Shown here: positions 41,123 to 53,461 of the stretch, piece after piece
How the letters are laid out: the number at the start of each line of letters is the position of its first letter
Position numbering within the stretch: position 1 is the stretch's first letter
DNA from: Phaffia rhodozyma
Taxonomy: Eukaryota; Basidiomycota; Tremellomycetes; Cystofilobasidiales; Mrakiaceae
Length of the DNA stretch: 64,000 nucleotides
Assembly (NCBI GenBank): GCA_014706385.1
Contig: JACGZH010000007.1
Span: 937,501-1,001,500, forward strand
Reading direction: 5' to 3'
Translations under genes and position numbers: made by a program
Notes under the pieces: generated by a model
The model's database searches: none
What the model was told of the DNA's origin: nothing
Seen by the model: the letters and a program-made list of their open reading frames with translations, nothing else

Positions 41123-41723
41123 ATATATTTTAAACTCCGAAAGGTTTCTGTCTGGTACTTCTAGCCATTTTTTCCTTGCCAGATTTTGTTTTTTTTCTCG
41201 GCAACCATCATTCTTTCTACCCTTCTTAAACTGACTTTGTGAGTTCCTTCCTTATTTGAATCTAAAGGTTGGAAGAAAAGAACAGGCTTGAGTCAGAAGA
41301 AGAAGACGTCAAAGATGAAACTGAGACATTTGCACGTCAGTCCAAGAGCGTGCCCGCAAAGCCGCTCGGAGACGATAACTTACGCGGCCGGGTTGATTCC
41401 TCTAGGGGTTGAAAACTGGGTCCTGAGACGTTCTCTTCTTCTCCTCAACTTTTCTTTTCAAACATTGGAATCCTGTTGGTCACATTTGAGAGACCGGAAC
41501 TAATCTTTTCGTGTTGTTTTTTTCCCTGATTCAGTCTTTCATTGGTCTTCGTAGCCGCTTCTTTCGTATGCCTATGAATATTAACTGAGTCCAATTTATG
41601 ACAATCGAAAAGAGTTCAAAGATTAGGGAACATATAGTCGATGTGCAAATGCCACCTTGAAGTCAATCATTCTTTTCGGATGAGTAGAACATCTGGCCAC
41701 ATGATACAACCCATATATGATAT

Positions 41724-44700
41724 TCAGAATTTGATCATCTTCATCCCACTCCATCCTAAAGAGGTCACCTTCCCGCAAACATCGACCAATCTCTCTCCTG
41801 TGACGGTCTTCAGCCCGATGACATCGTGCTCTAGGCTCGACAACATTCTTCGGAACAACGTTGGCTTTCTGGAAAGAACTTGCCAGAAAGCATGTTTTCC
41901 TAACCTGTAAGTTCATTTGGAAGCGCCAATCGACAGTCAGCATCTGGTTGATGTATGCTGAATGCGTAGGTTTAGATTGACTATTTTACGGACCAAGAAA
42001 CGACAATCGGGTCAATGTCTACCCTAGCTTGATGAGCTACCGCAACAGGCTTCCTTGCGGCGTTATTTATAGTGTTGAATGCAAACTCGCCAGCCTCTTC
42101 GACGATTTCTTATTTCCGCACAACGCAGGGTTTGGAGGGAAAAAGGAATGATTGAGGAATTAACGGTCGATCAAGATCAATGACGGATGAGGACCTAGAG
42201 AGACATACTCAACAAAAACGAAGAATGGATCTGCTCATTGAACCCAAGCTCTTTGACATAGTTCATCGTTTTCATCGCACAATGGACCAGATTCTGGTAC
42301 ACGTTTAGGTAGACAGTATCCAATGCATTGAACGTGCAATCGTTAAATACGATAGGTGATTTCTGCGCGACGTTTCTGTTGTAATTACAGCAGAGGAGAA
42401 AAAAACAAATAGATGAACATGCGAACTATTTAATTTGAGCGATGATCAAGGTTGATAAATAGAAATTTGAAAGAGCGTACCGAAGTACTTTGGCTCGGAT
42501 GGTCAAGCCGGGATTTCGAAGAGCGTTCACCGTCAAACTCTTTTTAATATCTTTAGTTCCGGGCGGCAACAGAAAGATTTAGATCGGGAAATAGATGCAT
42601 AGTAGATGTGATCGAGGGTCATCTTTGATCGGGGAAAGTGACTTACGAGTCCGGTCTCTAGTGTAGTCTCCTTTGATCTCCAAAGAGGTCGTCGAGATGA
42701 ACCTTCCACACCAAGGAAAATCTACGTTTCTCAACCAAGACATGTTATAGCCGAATTAGCTTGAGAACCCAATGTAGATAGTCAAAATGAAACGCACCGG
42801 TAGATAAGGTCACGTTCGGTCCATCCAGATCCCCTTGAATCCGACATTCAAAATTTACTAACGTCTTCTCTTTCGAGACAAAGCAGCCATACCGAGGGTG
42901 ACCGGCATGCATAGCGCGAACGAACTGGATAGCCTTCGATTTGTTCTACGCGTGTCAGGATGTAAACAGCTTGTCAACATCTCTTTCAAGGATAGAAATT
43001 CCATTAAAAGACACGTTAGAAAGGATACGTACTGTACTGATGAGAAGGAAGTCATCAACTAGTCGGACTAACATCTACATAAGAAGAATGGTAGACAAAG
43101 GCATGTCAGAACACATGATTCATGTTTGAATGATAGATTGAAGCAGAAAAGACCCCTAGACGTACACAGTCAGGATCAGAAGTAAACCCAAGATGCTTCC
43201 TTTCCATATCCGCGTAGAAGAAACTACATAGATGGGTGGAGACGATCGATCCTTGGGGAATTCCTTGAGTCTGTCTAAAATATCGGGGGCCGATCTATTT
43301 CGAAAGGAACCGCGGTAAGCATATGTTCCCTCAGCTCAAAGACTCAACAACTGACTTTAATTAAGTTATCAGTGATGTGCTCTCTAAGCAGACTCAGGGC
43401 CTGATCTTTCGTATGGGTCGTTCCATAAGCCTAAGCATCAATCGAGCCGAGTTAGCTGGAGAACGCGCAGATAGTTAACTCAACCAAAACAACCCTATAA
43501 AGCTGGAAAAAAGTGTAGAGATACCTTATCTACGAAGATCTCTCGACGACTCTTTAAAGCAAGAGTATCGGCCAATTGCTTGAAGGTAGGCGCATCCACT
43601 ATAATCCCGAACAGAACCAGTGAATTCTTGTAATTCGGGAGGTAGTCAGAAAAGTCAGAGGAAGGAAGGCACTTACTCTCTGGAAAAGCTTGCTGCATAA
43701 ACCGTTTTTTGATTCGACCGCCGGAGAGCTTGATTGTGTTATATCGGAGAATCTCATAGTCCTCGTCCTGAAAATCAAGCGACGCACGTCAAGGATTTTG
43801 ATCATCAGCATCTTGCTCTGGGTGAGGGAGTAGTATTGACAAGAAAGAAAGCTCACGTCTTCGAATATATCATTCAAGACACACATCAGAGTATCTTGAT
43901 CAATCGTGTCAAAACACGATCTAACATCAACTTTGACGAAATAGAATCGAGGTCTAAAGAAAGTAACAGAAGACTTAGAATTAATTTAAAAAAAAAGGAT
44001 GAATAAGGTCTGAACGAAGGGCCAGGCTGACAGTTCGGCACCATGTTGGGTAACCCTTCGCTTGAAATCCACGATTTTGGGATAAATATCATCTGCGCCA
44101 AGGATAGACGCTCCGAACAGACTTGGCCCAGAGTCCTGAGAACAGAACAAAACAGATGAGTTTACTAGCGATCCCGTCTGATGAGGAACTGAAGCGGGAA
44201 CGACAAAGCACTCACCTTGCGATGGGCGAAGATGTTGAATGTTTCCTTCAATGCCCCGTTAACTGACTTTGATTGCCAATCCCAGGGAATTTTTCCAGTC
44301 TCCAGGTCTGGCTTCGGAGGCTTTGGTCTTCTACGGAGATTTATAATTGGTCGAACGCCGTTTTCCTTAGGAAGCAGTCGGACGTACGAATGACCTAGTT
44401 TTCGGCATTCACCAGTGTACGTCCGGGTGATTCCATCCTAGAGCAGACGAAATATGAAGAATACCATGGAAACATGGAGATAAAGATGATGAATGAGTCG
44501 TACCAATTCTCTCTCGATACTGTATTTGCCAATGAAGGCTTTGGAGACATTTGAAAACTCACCGGTTCGACTATTTGATAAGCCGTCGAACGAAGTCTCT
44601 GGTAGACAGGTCGACACAACGCTTCCCAGTCGTCTTGACGAAAGTAGACTACTTCTTTTTTGTATGCCGTTGATTCGGTGATGTAAAAACAAGTCTTTTT

Positions 44701-47618
44701 TGTGAATTAAATTGGAGTGACGAGAGGAATGATATTTCAGTCAAGGGTGCGTCATCTCGCGCGTAGAGGGATTTATCTGAGAGAAAGACCAAAGGCACAC
44801 ACTCGGAGTAACGGAATCAAGAAGCCTTCAAACAACCAAAGCAAAAACTCGGCTGCCAACTCTTTCCTTTTCCTAGCGTCTCCTTCAGAGACTCTGCTTC
44901 CTCGGACAAAATTGCCTGGTTCGAGCCAGCCGCATTCCAAGATGGAGAATCCTTGGAGAACGGTGTGGAGAGTCATGGTTTCGTACCGTCTGAGTCTTAT
45001 GAATTTGTCGACGCCTTTGGTAGAAAAGGTTGACATAGCCTTGAATTAGTAAGAACGATGGTGGACTGGATAGAACGAGGGTGGAGCGAAAGGAAGAACT
45101 GACTTTGAAGAACTAGGTGTTGATTGAAAGGTCCGCCGAAGAAGTCGATAGGGATCACCCGTTTAATGACCCCTGTAGCGAATCTACAAACCTGTTGACC
45201 GCAGAGATGTAACCAAAACATTTTCATTGAGATTGACCAAAACATAGGTTTGAAAGCAATATTCAAATACATACTTGTCCGACAGGCTGCGTAAACTCCT
45301 GAAACCTCACGATGTCTTTCTTTTCTTGTCCGTTGATCAGCTCTAAAACTCCAAAAGACATACCGTCTCGATCGTGATCGACCGAGCTGAACGGGATCGG
45401 GATCTGTTGAGTCATCAACTCAACACTCCTTTCAGAACCTCTGGACAACGAGGACAAAGGCTCCGTTGGCACCGACGATGACACCGAGTGTACTTGAGGA
45501 GTTTGTGGGGCAAACTCCTATTTTGAGGGGTCGAACGTTAGGATATCTATGATCAGAGTCCCAAGGTGAGCTAAGATACAGAGACGAACCAGGGGTAATC
45601 GGTAGAGCTTTCGATCGTCTGTTGTTTTCTTGTTCTGATTACCGGGTGAATGTATCCGGATCTGTATTGCGCAATATGATTTCGGCTTGATAAGTGAACG
45701 AGGTCGTGGGCTGGAGATGAGAATGAAATGAACGTAGGTTCGACAAACTTTACTGGGACAACAGATAGATCTCCACTTCCAAAAATCCATGGATCCAGCT
45801 TGTCTCGCAAGAGATTCTGTCAGTTTCTTTAACTGGTCTCCCTTCATCCTTCCTTCTGGCGTCTTGAACCTTCCTCCTTTGGCGGCTTTTGTTCTCTCGA
45901 TTTCTATAGAGAGATGAACATGTTCTGGTGGGGGTGCGCCCGGTGGACGAGCTGATGGTTCGAAAAAACGAGACGAAAGGGCAAACTGGGATGGAAAGAT
46001 GTGCATCAGGATCAGTTGAAGGACGGCTGAAGGGAAGGGTCTATCTGATGGGACGATTGGGAGAGACCCAAGGATGTCTAGACGTGTCGTTTGAGAGACA
46101 AGGATGGATCTGAGTTAGTTAGGAGGTTTTCAAGAAGACAAGTGCAAAAAGACGTGCAGCCTCACGATTAGATGGAAATCCAACAACGATCCTCTTCTGA
46201 GGTTCGATTCGGCCTGTACGTCTGGCGGGTCTGCCATAGAAAATCCAAGATCGTTGAAGCGCTATATCCGCCGGTGACACCCTGGTAGAGTTAGGGTTAC
46301 TATGGTGATATTGACGCAAGCAAAAAACTCGAGAGCACATCGAGGAAAAGTAAGCTCACCTGGTTTTCGAAGTACTCTTTTTTTTTTTGATCTTCTTTAA
46401 TAGTTTTGAACCTTTATCAATTGGTTCTGGGTATGGATTTTGAAGCGCCGACGCGATGTTCAGATCCAACATGCCATTGTCGTCCAACAAACAATCTTTG
46501 ATTACGGGAGCTGAATCAAGAACAGTGTCAGTGTTCATGTGGCTGTGTTTTCTGGTAGATCGACACGGCTCTTGCCCTTTCTCTGTGTTCTGTCTTGTTC
46601 GGATCTTTCCCTTCCTACTTCGTTTGGATCGGTTTGAAAGAAGTTCATCGGACGTCCAGTATGGGTCTGATTCAGCTTTTCGTTTTCTGGACTCACGTCC
46701 CTGGCCGGAAGATATCAACGGGGGTTTGGGCTTGAGGTCAGTAATAGGCGTTCCAGTAAGTTGGGAGAGACACTGATTAGGGAGAGGAATGAAGAGCGAG
46801 GTCTTTGAGAGAACATGGTGAAGAAGGTTTGGCCCGATTCTGTAATAAGTGGTCAGAAAGGTTTCAGTCGCCATGCCGGAATGTTCGTGCAACCAGAGTG
46901 GAGAATCCTAACCTGGTCAAAAGCAGTGTCCAAGAAACAGTTTCAAAGAGCTGAAGATTAGTGTTGACTTGTTTCGCGTAGATTCCAGGTCTATTTGGAT
47001 TCCAGGGAAGTTGAGATTTTGATTTCTGATGGCAGGTCAACGTGAACGACAGGCCGACGTGGACGATCAACCAGATTAGACAAAGAAAGATAAAAAGGGT
47101 TGGTAAAGATATGAAGACGCGTCAATGTTGCTTACGCTAAACGCGAATTCTGATGAGGTGAACCCGTTTGTGAGTTGGTTTGAAGGTCTCCCGTTAGGAG
47201 ATGCGTTGAAGATGGACAAGATTGCTTGGTCGATAATCTAGACGCGTTGAATTTCCCAGTCGAAAATAGATTAGACTCTCTCTAGCTTATCTATACCTAT
47301 AAGGATGCGAGTGAGGCCGAGAGGACAAGGCAGGAAGAGACCTACATCTCTGACGGATCGCCTGTCGACATTACTACTGCTTACGTCTCTTCCCTCGATC
47401 AGAGGCGTCCATTTGCATGTCGGTTGAACGTAATCGTGTTCGAGAGCCACGATCGTTTGTGAAAGTAGATGAATGAAACTCTCTGGATCTGATTGCTCTA
47501 CCAGCCGGTCTGGCTCTCGGAGATTTGACTGAAGAAAGCCAAGAAGGTCTGTTTGATGAGCATAAACACAGGATAGCGCTGGGTGTGGTCTATGTGTTGT
47601 GACCAACGAAGCAGGCAT
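41724..47618 (-). CDS. TERT: Telomerase reverse transcriptase catalytic subunit
   Basis: Ribonucleoprotein polymerase subunit that extends chromosome ends. The TERT-specific parts are present, so this is not a retroelement. Near the N-terminus, YRIGPNLLHHVLSKTSLFIP with LPNQCLSQLTGTPI is the GQ/TEN-to-TRBD signature. The T-motif region holds CRFATGVIKRVIPIDFFGG, followed by GFLIPLLRACFYITES. Reverse-transcriptase motifs: 1-2 VRLLPKENGVRPIINLRRRP; A FYFVKVDVRSCFDTID; B' QTQGIPQGSIVSTHLCSFFY; C LVRLVDDFLLIS with the catalytic Asp pair; D-E region GHPRYGCFVSKEKTLVNFEC and FPWCGRFIST. The thumb ends SWLGKHAFWQVLSRKPTLFR, obtained by splicing across 41905-41976, and stops at 41724. All three catalytic Asp residues are intact. 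Around 20 small exons; the start at 47618 (MPASLVTTHRPHPA) is likely but unproven. Confidence 0.92.
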
Positions 47619-48554
47619 ATGATGTGTGCGTTCGATGCCGTAGGTGCTGTGTGAGAGAGAAAGATATTAAGCTGCTACCGTTACTGTCAAAATCGTGATT
47701 TATCTCAAGAGCAAGAAGAACACGCCGAACAACGATCACGCTAACGCTACTCCTGCTGGAAATAAACAAGATTTATTGGATCGATGATCAGCCGGTCGGA
47801 TGAATAACAGGTGAAGTGGGATGACTGTGAGAGAAAGGGGGTGAATGTTAAAACCCTGCTGCGCCTGACGATTCGGTACTATCTAGGCCTTTGGGCTAAG
47901 AACAACATACACATGGCGATTCGGGCTCTGTGGCGTCGAGCAGCGTACTTTTCACTGAAGAGGCATGGTGAGTAGGGATTAGGCTGCAGGCTGCGAATAG
48001 ATTTAGGCACCAGGGACCAGGGACCAGGCATGGCCCACCTTGGCCTGCTCGCACCCTTCGAAAAGTACGCGGAACTGTAAAGCTTGACCACCACTTCGCA
48101 CCACCCCTCTCTCGTCGGGCCTCTCTTGTTTGAAAAGCCGATCGCCCCTGTCAGCAAATTACTCTATTTTTCGTTCGCTCTCGTATACCTTATTATTGAT
48201 CCCGATAAAGACCGTCCACTCTTCCCTTTGCTCGTCTTCTCTTCACGTTCGGGCTCTTGGCCCAGAGTAGCAACGGCAATAGCAACGGTAACAACAATAA
48301 CAAGAAGAGGAAGAAACGGAAGGAACCAACACATCCTCTAACTTATCTAAACTCACACTCGTTCTGTTTTACCTTCTTTCTTTTTGCCTTCTTGTCATTC
48401 TCAGCCTTTTCCTCTTCTTCTTTCCACCTTCTTTTCCACTTCTATCCGACTTTCAAACAAGCAGCCCTCTTCTTTGGGTCACACTCCACCTTCGTTCATT
48501 CAACTCCTCGACTTTCAGCCTTCTTCTGAATTTCTGTTCGTCCGATTCTTCAAT
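47619..48554. other. Divergent intergenic region TERT / CAP10-like gene
   Basis: About 935 bp that should contain both promoters. The right half (48250-48550) is pyrimidine-rich on the plus strand and looks like the leader of the CAP10-like gene. A frame is open upstream of that start back to 48384. An ORF at 47879-48157 (-) has no recognisable content. A short direct duplication GGGACCAGGGACCAG occurs near 48013. Confidence 0.45.
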
Positions 48555-51500
48555 ATGGGCGCGTTCCCGTCCCGTTTCGTGAAACCGACGTCGGTGCTGG
48601 CCCGTCGGCCGATCTTCTTCTGTATCGTGATCTTTATCTCGCTCTCCATCATCTATCCCATCATACATCTCGGTCCACTCGAGGTGTTCTATTACGCCTT
48701 TACACCTGCCATTCAGCCGGAGAGCGACATCCATCCCTCTTACGCATCCTCCATCAACCTTCCCCTCAAATCTCAGCTCGGCAAGAAAGAACATTTGATC
48801 GTCAACGGCCTTCTCGAGGTGAACAAGAACTTATCCGCAACGAATCATCCGATCTACCAGCTCGTCCGATCTGCAAAGAAGGACTGGGTCAAAAAGAACG
48901 AGAGGCAGAGCACTACTCTGGCACAAGCCGTCAAGGAATATAAGCGTAGACACGGAGGTAGAAATCCTCCCAAAGGCTTCGACCGCTGGTGGGATTTTGT
49001 CGTGTTCGTCCCCGCTCGTTGATTTCGATCGGATATATACCTTACGACTTTTGAATAATTCTGCACCGAGCCCAAAAGCTGATCTCTTGTTTTTCTGTGC
49101 GTTGAAACGTTCTCTGTTCATCTTTCCATCGGTCTCACTTTTTGATCGTGTCTATAGACAAAACAATGTCCCGCTTCCTGATGGTTCGTTCGCTTCCACT
49201 GCCAACTGTCTGCAATGACCTTGACCACGTGTGATATCCATACTCACTCTCTTTTCCCGCTCTCTCCTACAGAATATGACCGTATCATGGTCGATTTAGG
49301 ACCCTTCCGTGGCTTTTCACCCTCCACTCTGGTTCGTGTTCACTCTCTCTTCATGCTCTCATCCGCCTTGTCTTTGGGTCTTAATAATAATAAAAATCTT
49401 CTTTCCTTCCCTTCTCCTCTCTCGACATGCGTTACAAAGCGCTCAAGAGTTAAAGATCTTCAAAAAGTTCACGGAACATTCTCTCTCAAGAATGTAGGCG
49501 GAGTCTTGACGATTCATTCAATCAACTACGATCGAGCCGTCGCAGGAGCCGACGCGCGAGCCCAGGGCCAACTCGACTTCATCAAGAATATTGCGCATCA
49601 TATCCCAGACTTTGACGCTTGCTTCTCGATAGAAGACACTCCCACTCAATTCGTCAGCTGGTCCCATCTTCAAGAACTAAAATCTTTAGACGAGGAAGGA
49701 GAGTGTTCGTATCGTTCCTTTTTGCTTCTAGGTTCCTTGATTCCCGTGCCTGATCGAACCTACTCTCCGCCACGCTCCCAGACTTTGATCCGGATGACGA
49801 AGCCGACCGAGCGTTCTCTGATTGGGGATCCGCCTGCCCTCCACACACCCCGCTATGGAGACAGTCGGTCGACGAAGCTCTTCACCCAACCTACAACTAC
49901 ACATCACCCAAGGAGCAATATGTTGACGACCCAAACGTTATTCTTTCCCCTGGCTTCCGTCGACCTCATTTTAAGCCGGAAGATCTCCAAGCGCCACCAC
50001 CGCCGGAGATGGGTGCACCAAAGAGTTTCATAGCGGATCACACTCAATCAATGGACCTCTGTACTCACAACTCTTCGATCAGATTGCACGGAACTATGAA
50101 CGGTCTACACCCCGTGCCGGCTTCCCATCTGATGCCCATCTTCAGTCTAAGTACGGTCCGGTTTTTGACGTCTTTCTTGTGTTCAATCATATCTGACCGA
50201 GTTTTTTCTGTCTGGTTTTATTCTATTCTTCGCTTCCAGGCAAAACAAATCTTCACAGTGACATTTTGGTCATTCCGATCGAGCAATGGGGAGAAGATGC
50301 TGGCGCGTTGCACTGGAATGAGAAAGAGAGCAGCAGAGTCCTCTGGGTATGTGACCTTTCGCGTCCTTGATCAGGATGTCTGAACCTTGTCAATACTCTT
50401 CTGCATTTCTAACCGATTGATGACCGATATCTCCTATCATAGCGAGGCCGAAACACAGGAGGCATGTCCTCGAATCATACTCCATGGAGATCTTCTCATC
50501 GACCACGTCTAGCCCGGATGGGATCTTATGATCTCGAGACGACGGTCGAGATCATTCCATCCCCTAAATGGATCGAGGCCAACAAGTTTGTACCCCACCC
50601 CCTTGCACCACCGCCAGAAGCGCAAGCAGATGATCAGTCAGACGGATCACTACCTACCACTACTCCTGAATTTGACCTGCCAACGGGTGTGAATGATGAT
50701 GAGGCAGTCGGATCCAGCACGATTTCAGATGATGACGGAAGGAAGGCAGAGGCTGCACAGGAAGCTGCAGATAGCGAACGACGGTCGCTCGTGCGCAGAC
50801 AAGACGAAGAGACACACGAAGATGATATCAGAACTCTGAATCAGGTCATCTTGGAAGTGAATCAGGGCGAACTTAACAAGGCAATGCTGGACATTGGGTT
50901 GGCTTACAAGGCTATACAGTATGTCGTAGTTTCTTTGCCCATATGTTCTCTTTTCTTGATTTTTTTTGTTAATTAAAGCCGATTGCTCACCAAACTCGTC
51001 TGTCTTGATCGCCCAACAGGTGTGACCGAGAGGATGGTACTTGTGAGAACTGTTGCATCTTGTCATTTTGTTGATGATGCTTGATCAACTTCCAGAAACG
51101 CTCTAATTACCGTTTCTTTCCCTTTTGTAAATGATATCAACAGGTGACGATATTGAGCGTGAAATAACCTTCCGGGACGTCAAGACATTCTCTCAAGAGA
51201 ACCACTACAAGTACATTTTAGGTACGCAGGATCTGCTCGTCTATCTTCTTACCCTGCATGTTTTCTGACTTCTTCTTTATGACGATCTGCCACTGTATTC
51301 TTCCTAGACATCGATGGAGTATGTCTGATGAGTTTCAACTTTGATCTGCTTCAGCACAGACGATTGAAAGCTCATGCTATTTTCCTTTGTCGTTCGACCA
51401 GAATGCATGGTCGGCTCGTTTCAAACGGTTACTGAACTCTAACGCGCTCATCATAAAGTCAACCATCTTTCCCGAGGTATGCATTTGCAAAATTTCGTTC

Positions 51501-52274
51501 CTTCCTCTCTATACACGGCTACTTTGTTAGCTCTTGAGCATACATGCTAACACGTAAACAATTCCTCTGTCTTTCCAGTGGTGGAATGATCGAATCCAAC
51601 CGTGGTTGCACTGTATGTTTCACTCATAGCTCGTGGTCTTTCCTCTCTCAGATCTGACTCTTGTCCGTTCTTCCCGTTCGCGGCTTCAAAGACGTGCCGT
51701 TGAAAGTCGACTTTTCGGACTTGTATGACATCATGACATTTGTGAGTACTTTGTTCAGTTCTGCGATCCTGAACCTCTCTTCATTAAAAATGACTTTTGC
51801 TCTTGTGTTTTTTTTCCTTACTCTTAGTTCCATGGGGATGGCCAGGAATTCATTGGCGAAGAGTTAATGGCTAGAGCTATCGCCGAGAATGGGTCAGTAT
51901 ACGGTTGCTCCTCCAAGGACGTTCCTCGATCTGGGCTAATATTTAGAGGGTTTTTGATTTCTGATTGTTTTCTTAGGCGCGCTTGGTCACTCTCCAGCTG
52001 GCGTCGAGAAGATATGGTTTGTCGTCTCTCTTCTTTGTTTTTGATGCTCTCTACTAATCAAATCTGACGCGTCCCTGTTCTTTCTCGCTCTTGCGACAGA
52101 CGGCATATATGTTCCGTCTTTGTGAGTGCGACTTGTGTTTACATTGTTTGAAGAGACAGACGTTCTGATTGTGTCTCTTGTTGGATCGTTGCTCCCTATT
52201 GATGTCCAGATCTCGAATGGGCCCGACTCATATCGGACAACCGACACTCAATGGACTTCATTCTAGATGAATAA
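48555..52274 (+). CDS. CAP10-like glycosyltransferase, family GT90
   Basis: Type II Golgi membrane protein, probably a xylosyl- or related glycosyltransferase for cell-surface polysaccharide or glycolipid. The N-terminus MGAFPSRFVKPTSVLARRPI is basic and is followed by one signal anchor, IFFCIVIFISLSIIYPIIHL. The stem and first conserved block read HGGRNPPKGFDRWWDF and DEYDRIMVDLGPFRGFSPST. Core GT90 blocks: WNEKESSRVLW then RGRNTGG, the acidic insertion, and the diagnostic HYKYILDIDGNAWSARFKRL, IIKSTIFPEWWNDRIQPWLH, YVPVRGFKDVPLKVDFSDLY. The C-terminus is LEWARLISDNRHSMDFILDE. In Cryptococcus, members of this family affect capsule (Cap10) or transfer xylose (Cxt1); which activity applies here is unknown. 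More than ten exons. It sits head to tail with a chitin synthase gene. Confidence 0.9.
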
Positions 52275-53461
52275 GCTGCTTTCTAGGCTGTAATTTTTAC
52301 GCCCGTCCTCTTTCTATCTCCATACTTTCCATCACTAAATCTACCCGTTCAGTTATCATCTTAGTCTCGCTTATGTTTGTCGAATCCGAATCAAATTGTC
52401 ATATCTATTTTTCTATACGACCCGCATCTCTTGTTTCTCTTCGTTTACGTTCCTTCAACGATTTAGATAGTTTCCAACCTTGAAGCTCTAGATGTCGCCT
52501 CTCGGCCATTTCTTTATTATAATGTCCTTTTGATGGATTCTCCTGTTCGCCTCATGGGGAGAGTGGTCTATCAATGTTTTTGTTTCATCTTTATTTTGTT
52601 TAGATCGAAACCTGGCTTACGTAAAGGATTGGCTCAAATTGGCCGGCAAGAGTCCAGCCCTGTGTTTGCTCTAATGTCCCATCATCTCTTGGACGTCAGC
52701 AAGCAACCATTCCCTGACTTCTCTTGAGCCTCTCGTCCCTTCCTGGTCCCTTTGCCCATCTTTCCTTTGCACGACCACTCTTCCTTCCGGATCAGCACAG
52801 ATAGTCTACTCGACTAGTTTGGTTTCTCTTTGTGTTAGATATTTGGGTCCTCAGGTCGCTGGGCGCCTCGGCTATATCTCCTCCCTTCTTCCTCGCTTTT
52901 TGCTGTGAATTCATCTTGTTCCGGTACGTCTATCTTTCACAAATTTCTTCTTGAGAGGACAGCTTTGAGACCGGTATTATACCTTTCGATCCGGTCTGGA
53001 TCAATATCTCTCCTTTCTGAATGCAGTCTGATATGTATCGATCGCTGCTTTCGTTGTTGACATGACCCGGTACATACGCAGCCTGAATATATACCAGGAC
53101 AAAACGATCCTGCCTTCTCTGTCTCTCAACGTTCTTTCCGACCGATACTCCTCCCTTTGTCCGACTTATAAAACCCGTAGACCAGGATCCATACACCGGC
53201 TTCATCCAAAAGTTCACGTACGTCACTCATGTTCTCCCTCTTCGCGTTCTGCTTCTAGGCAAGAAGAACTTCAGGTCCTGATAGATTACCAGTTGTCTCT
53301 TCTATATATTCAAACCTAAGGACATCCGAGTCGGTCGATTTAGAAGATTAAAGCCTTAGGCCCTTCCGACAAAATAAAATAGAGAATAACAGCCCTGATA
53401 GCATTCGACGTATCCGTTCTGTTCTCCTTGCTTTTCTTCTGGCTCAAAGGTCTTTTCAATT
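52275..53461. other. Long intergenic region upstream of chitin synthase
   Basis: Nearly 1.2 kb, the longest gap between same-strand genes here. It contains the 3' end of the GT90 gene and presumably a long promoter and 5' leader for the chitin synthase. Short ORFs such as 52530-52727 and 53062-53319 (+) and 52930-53226 (-) show no family resemblance. No repeat or RNA gene is recognised. Confidence 0.5.

Noticed and set aside
41724..47618. Retrotransposon or group II intron reverse transcriptase
   Set aside because: The T motif, GQ region and TERT-type motif E and thumb are present, and there is no integrase, endonuclease, LTR or second ORF.
47879..48157. Minus-strand ORF between TERT and the CAP10-like gene
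   Set aside because: No recognisable motif, no splice partners, and it sits in a divergent promoter region.
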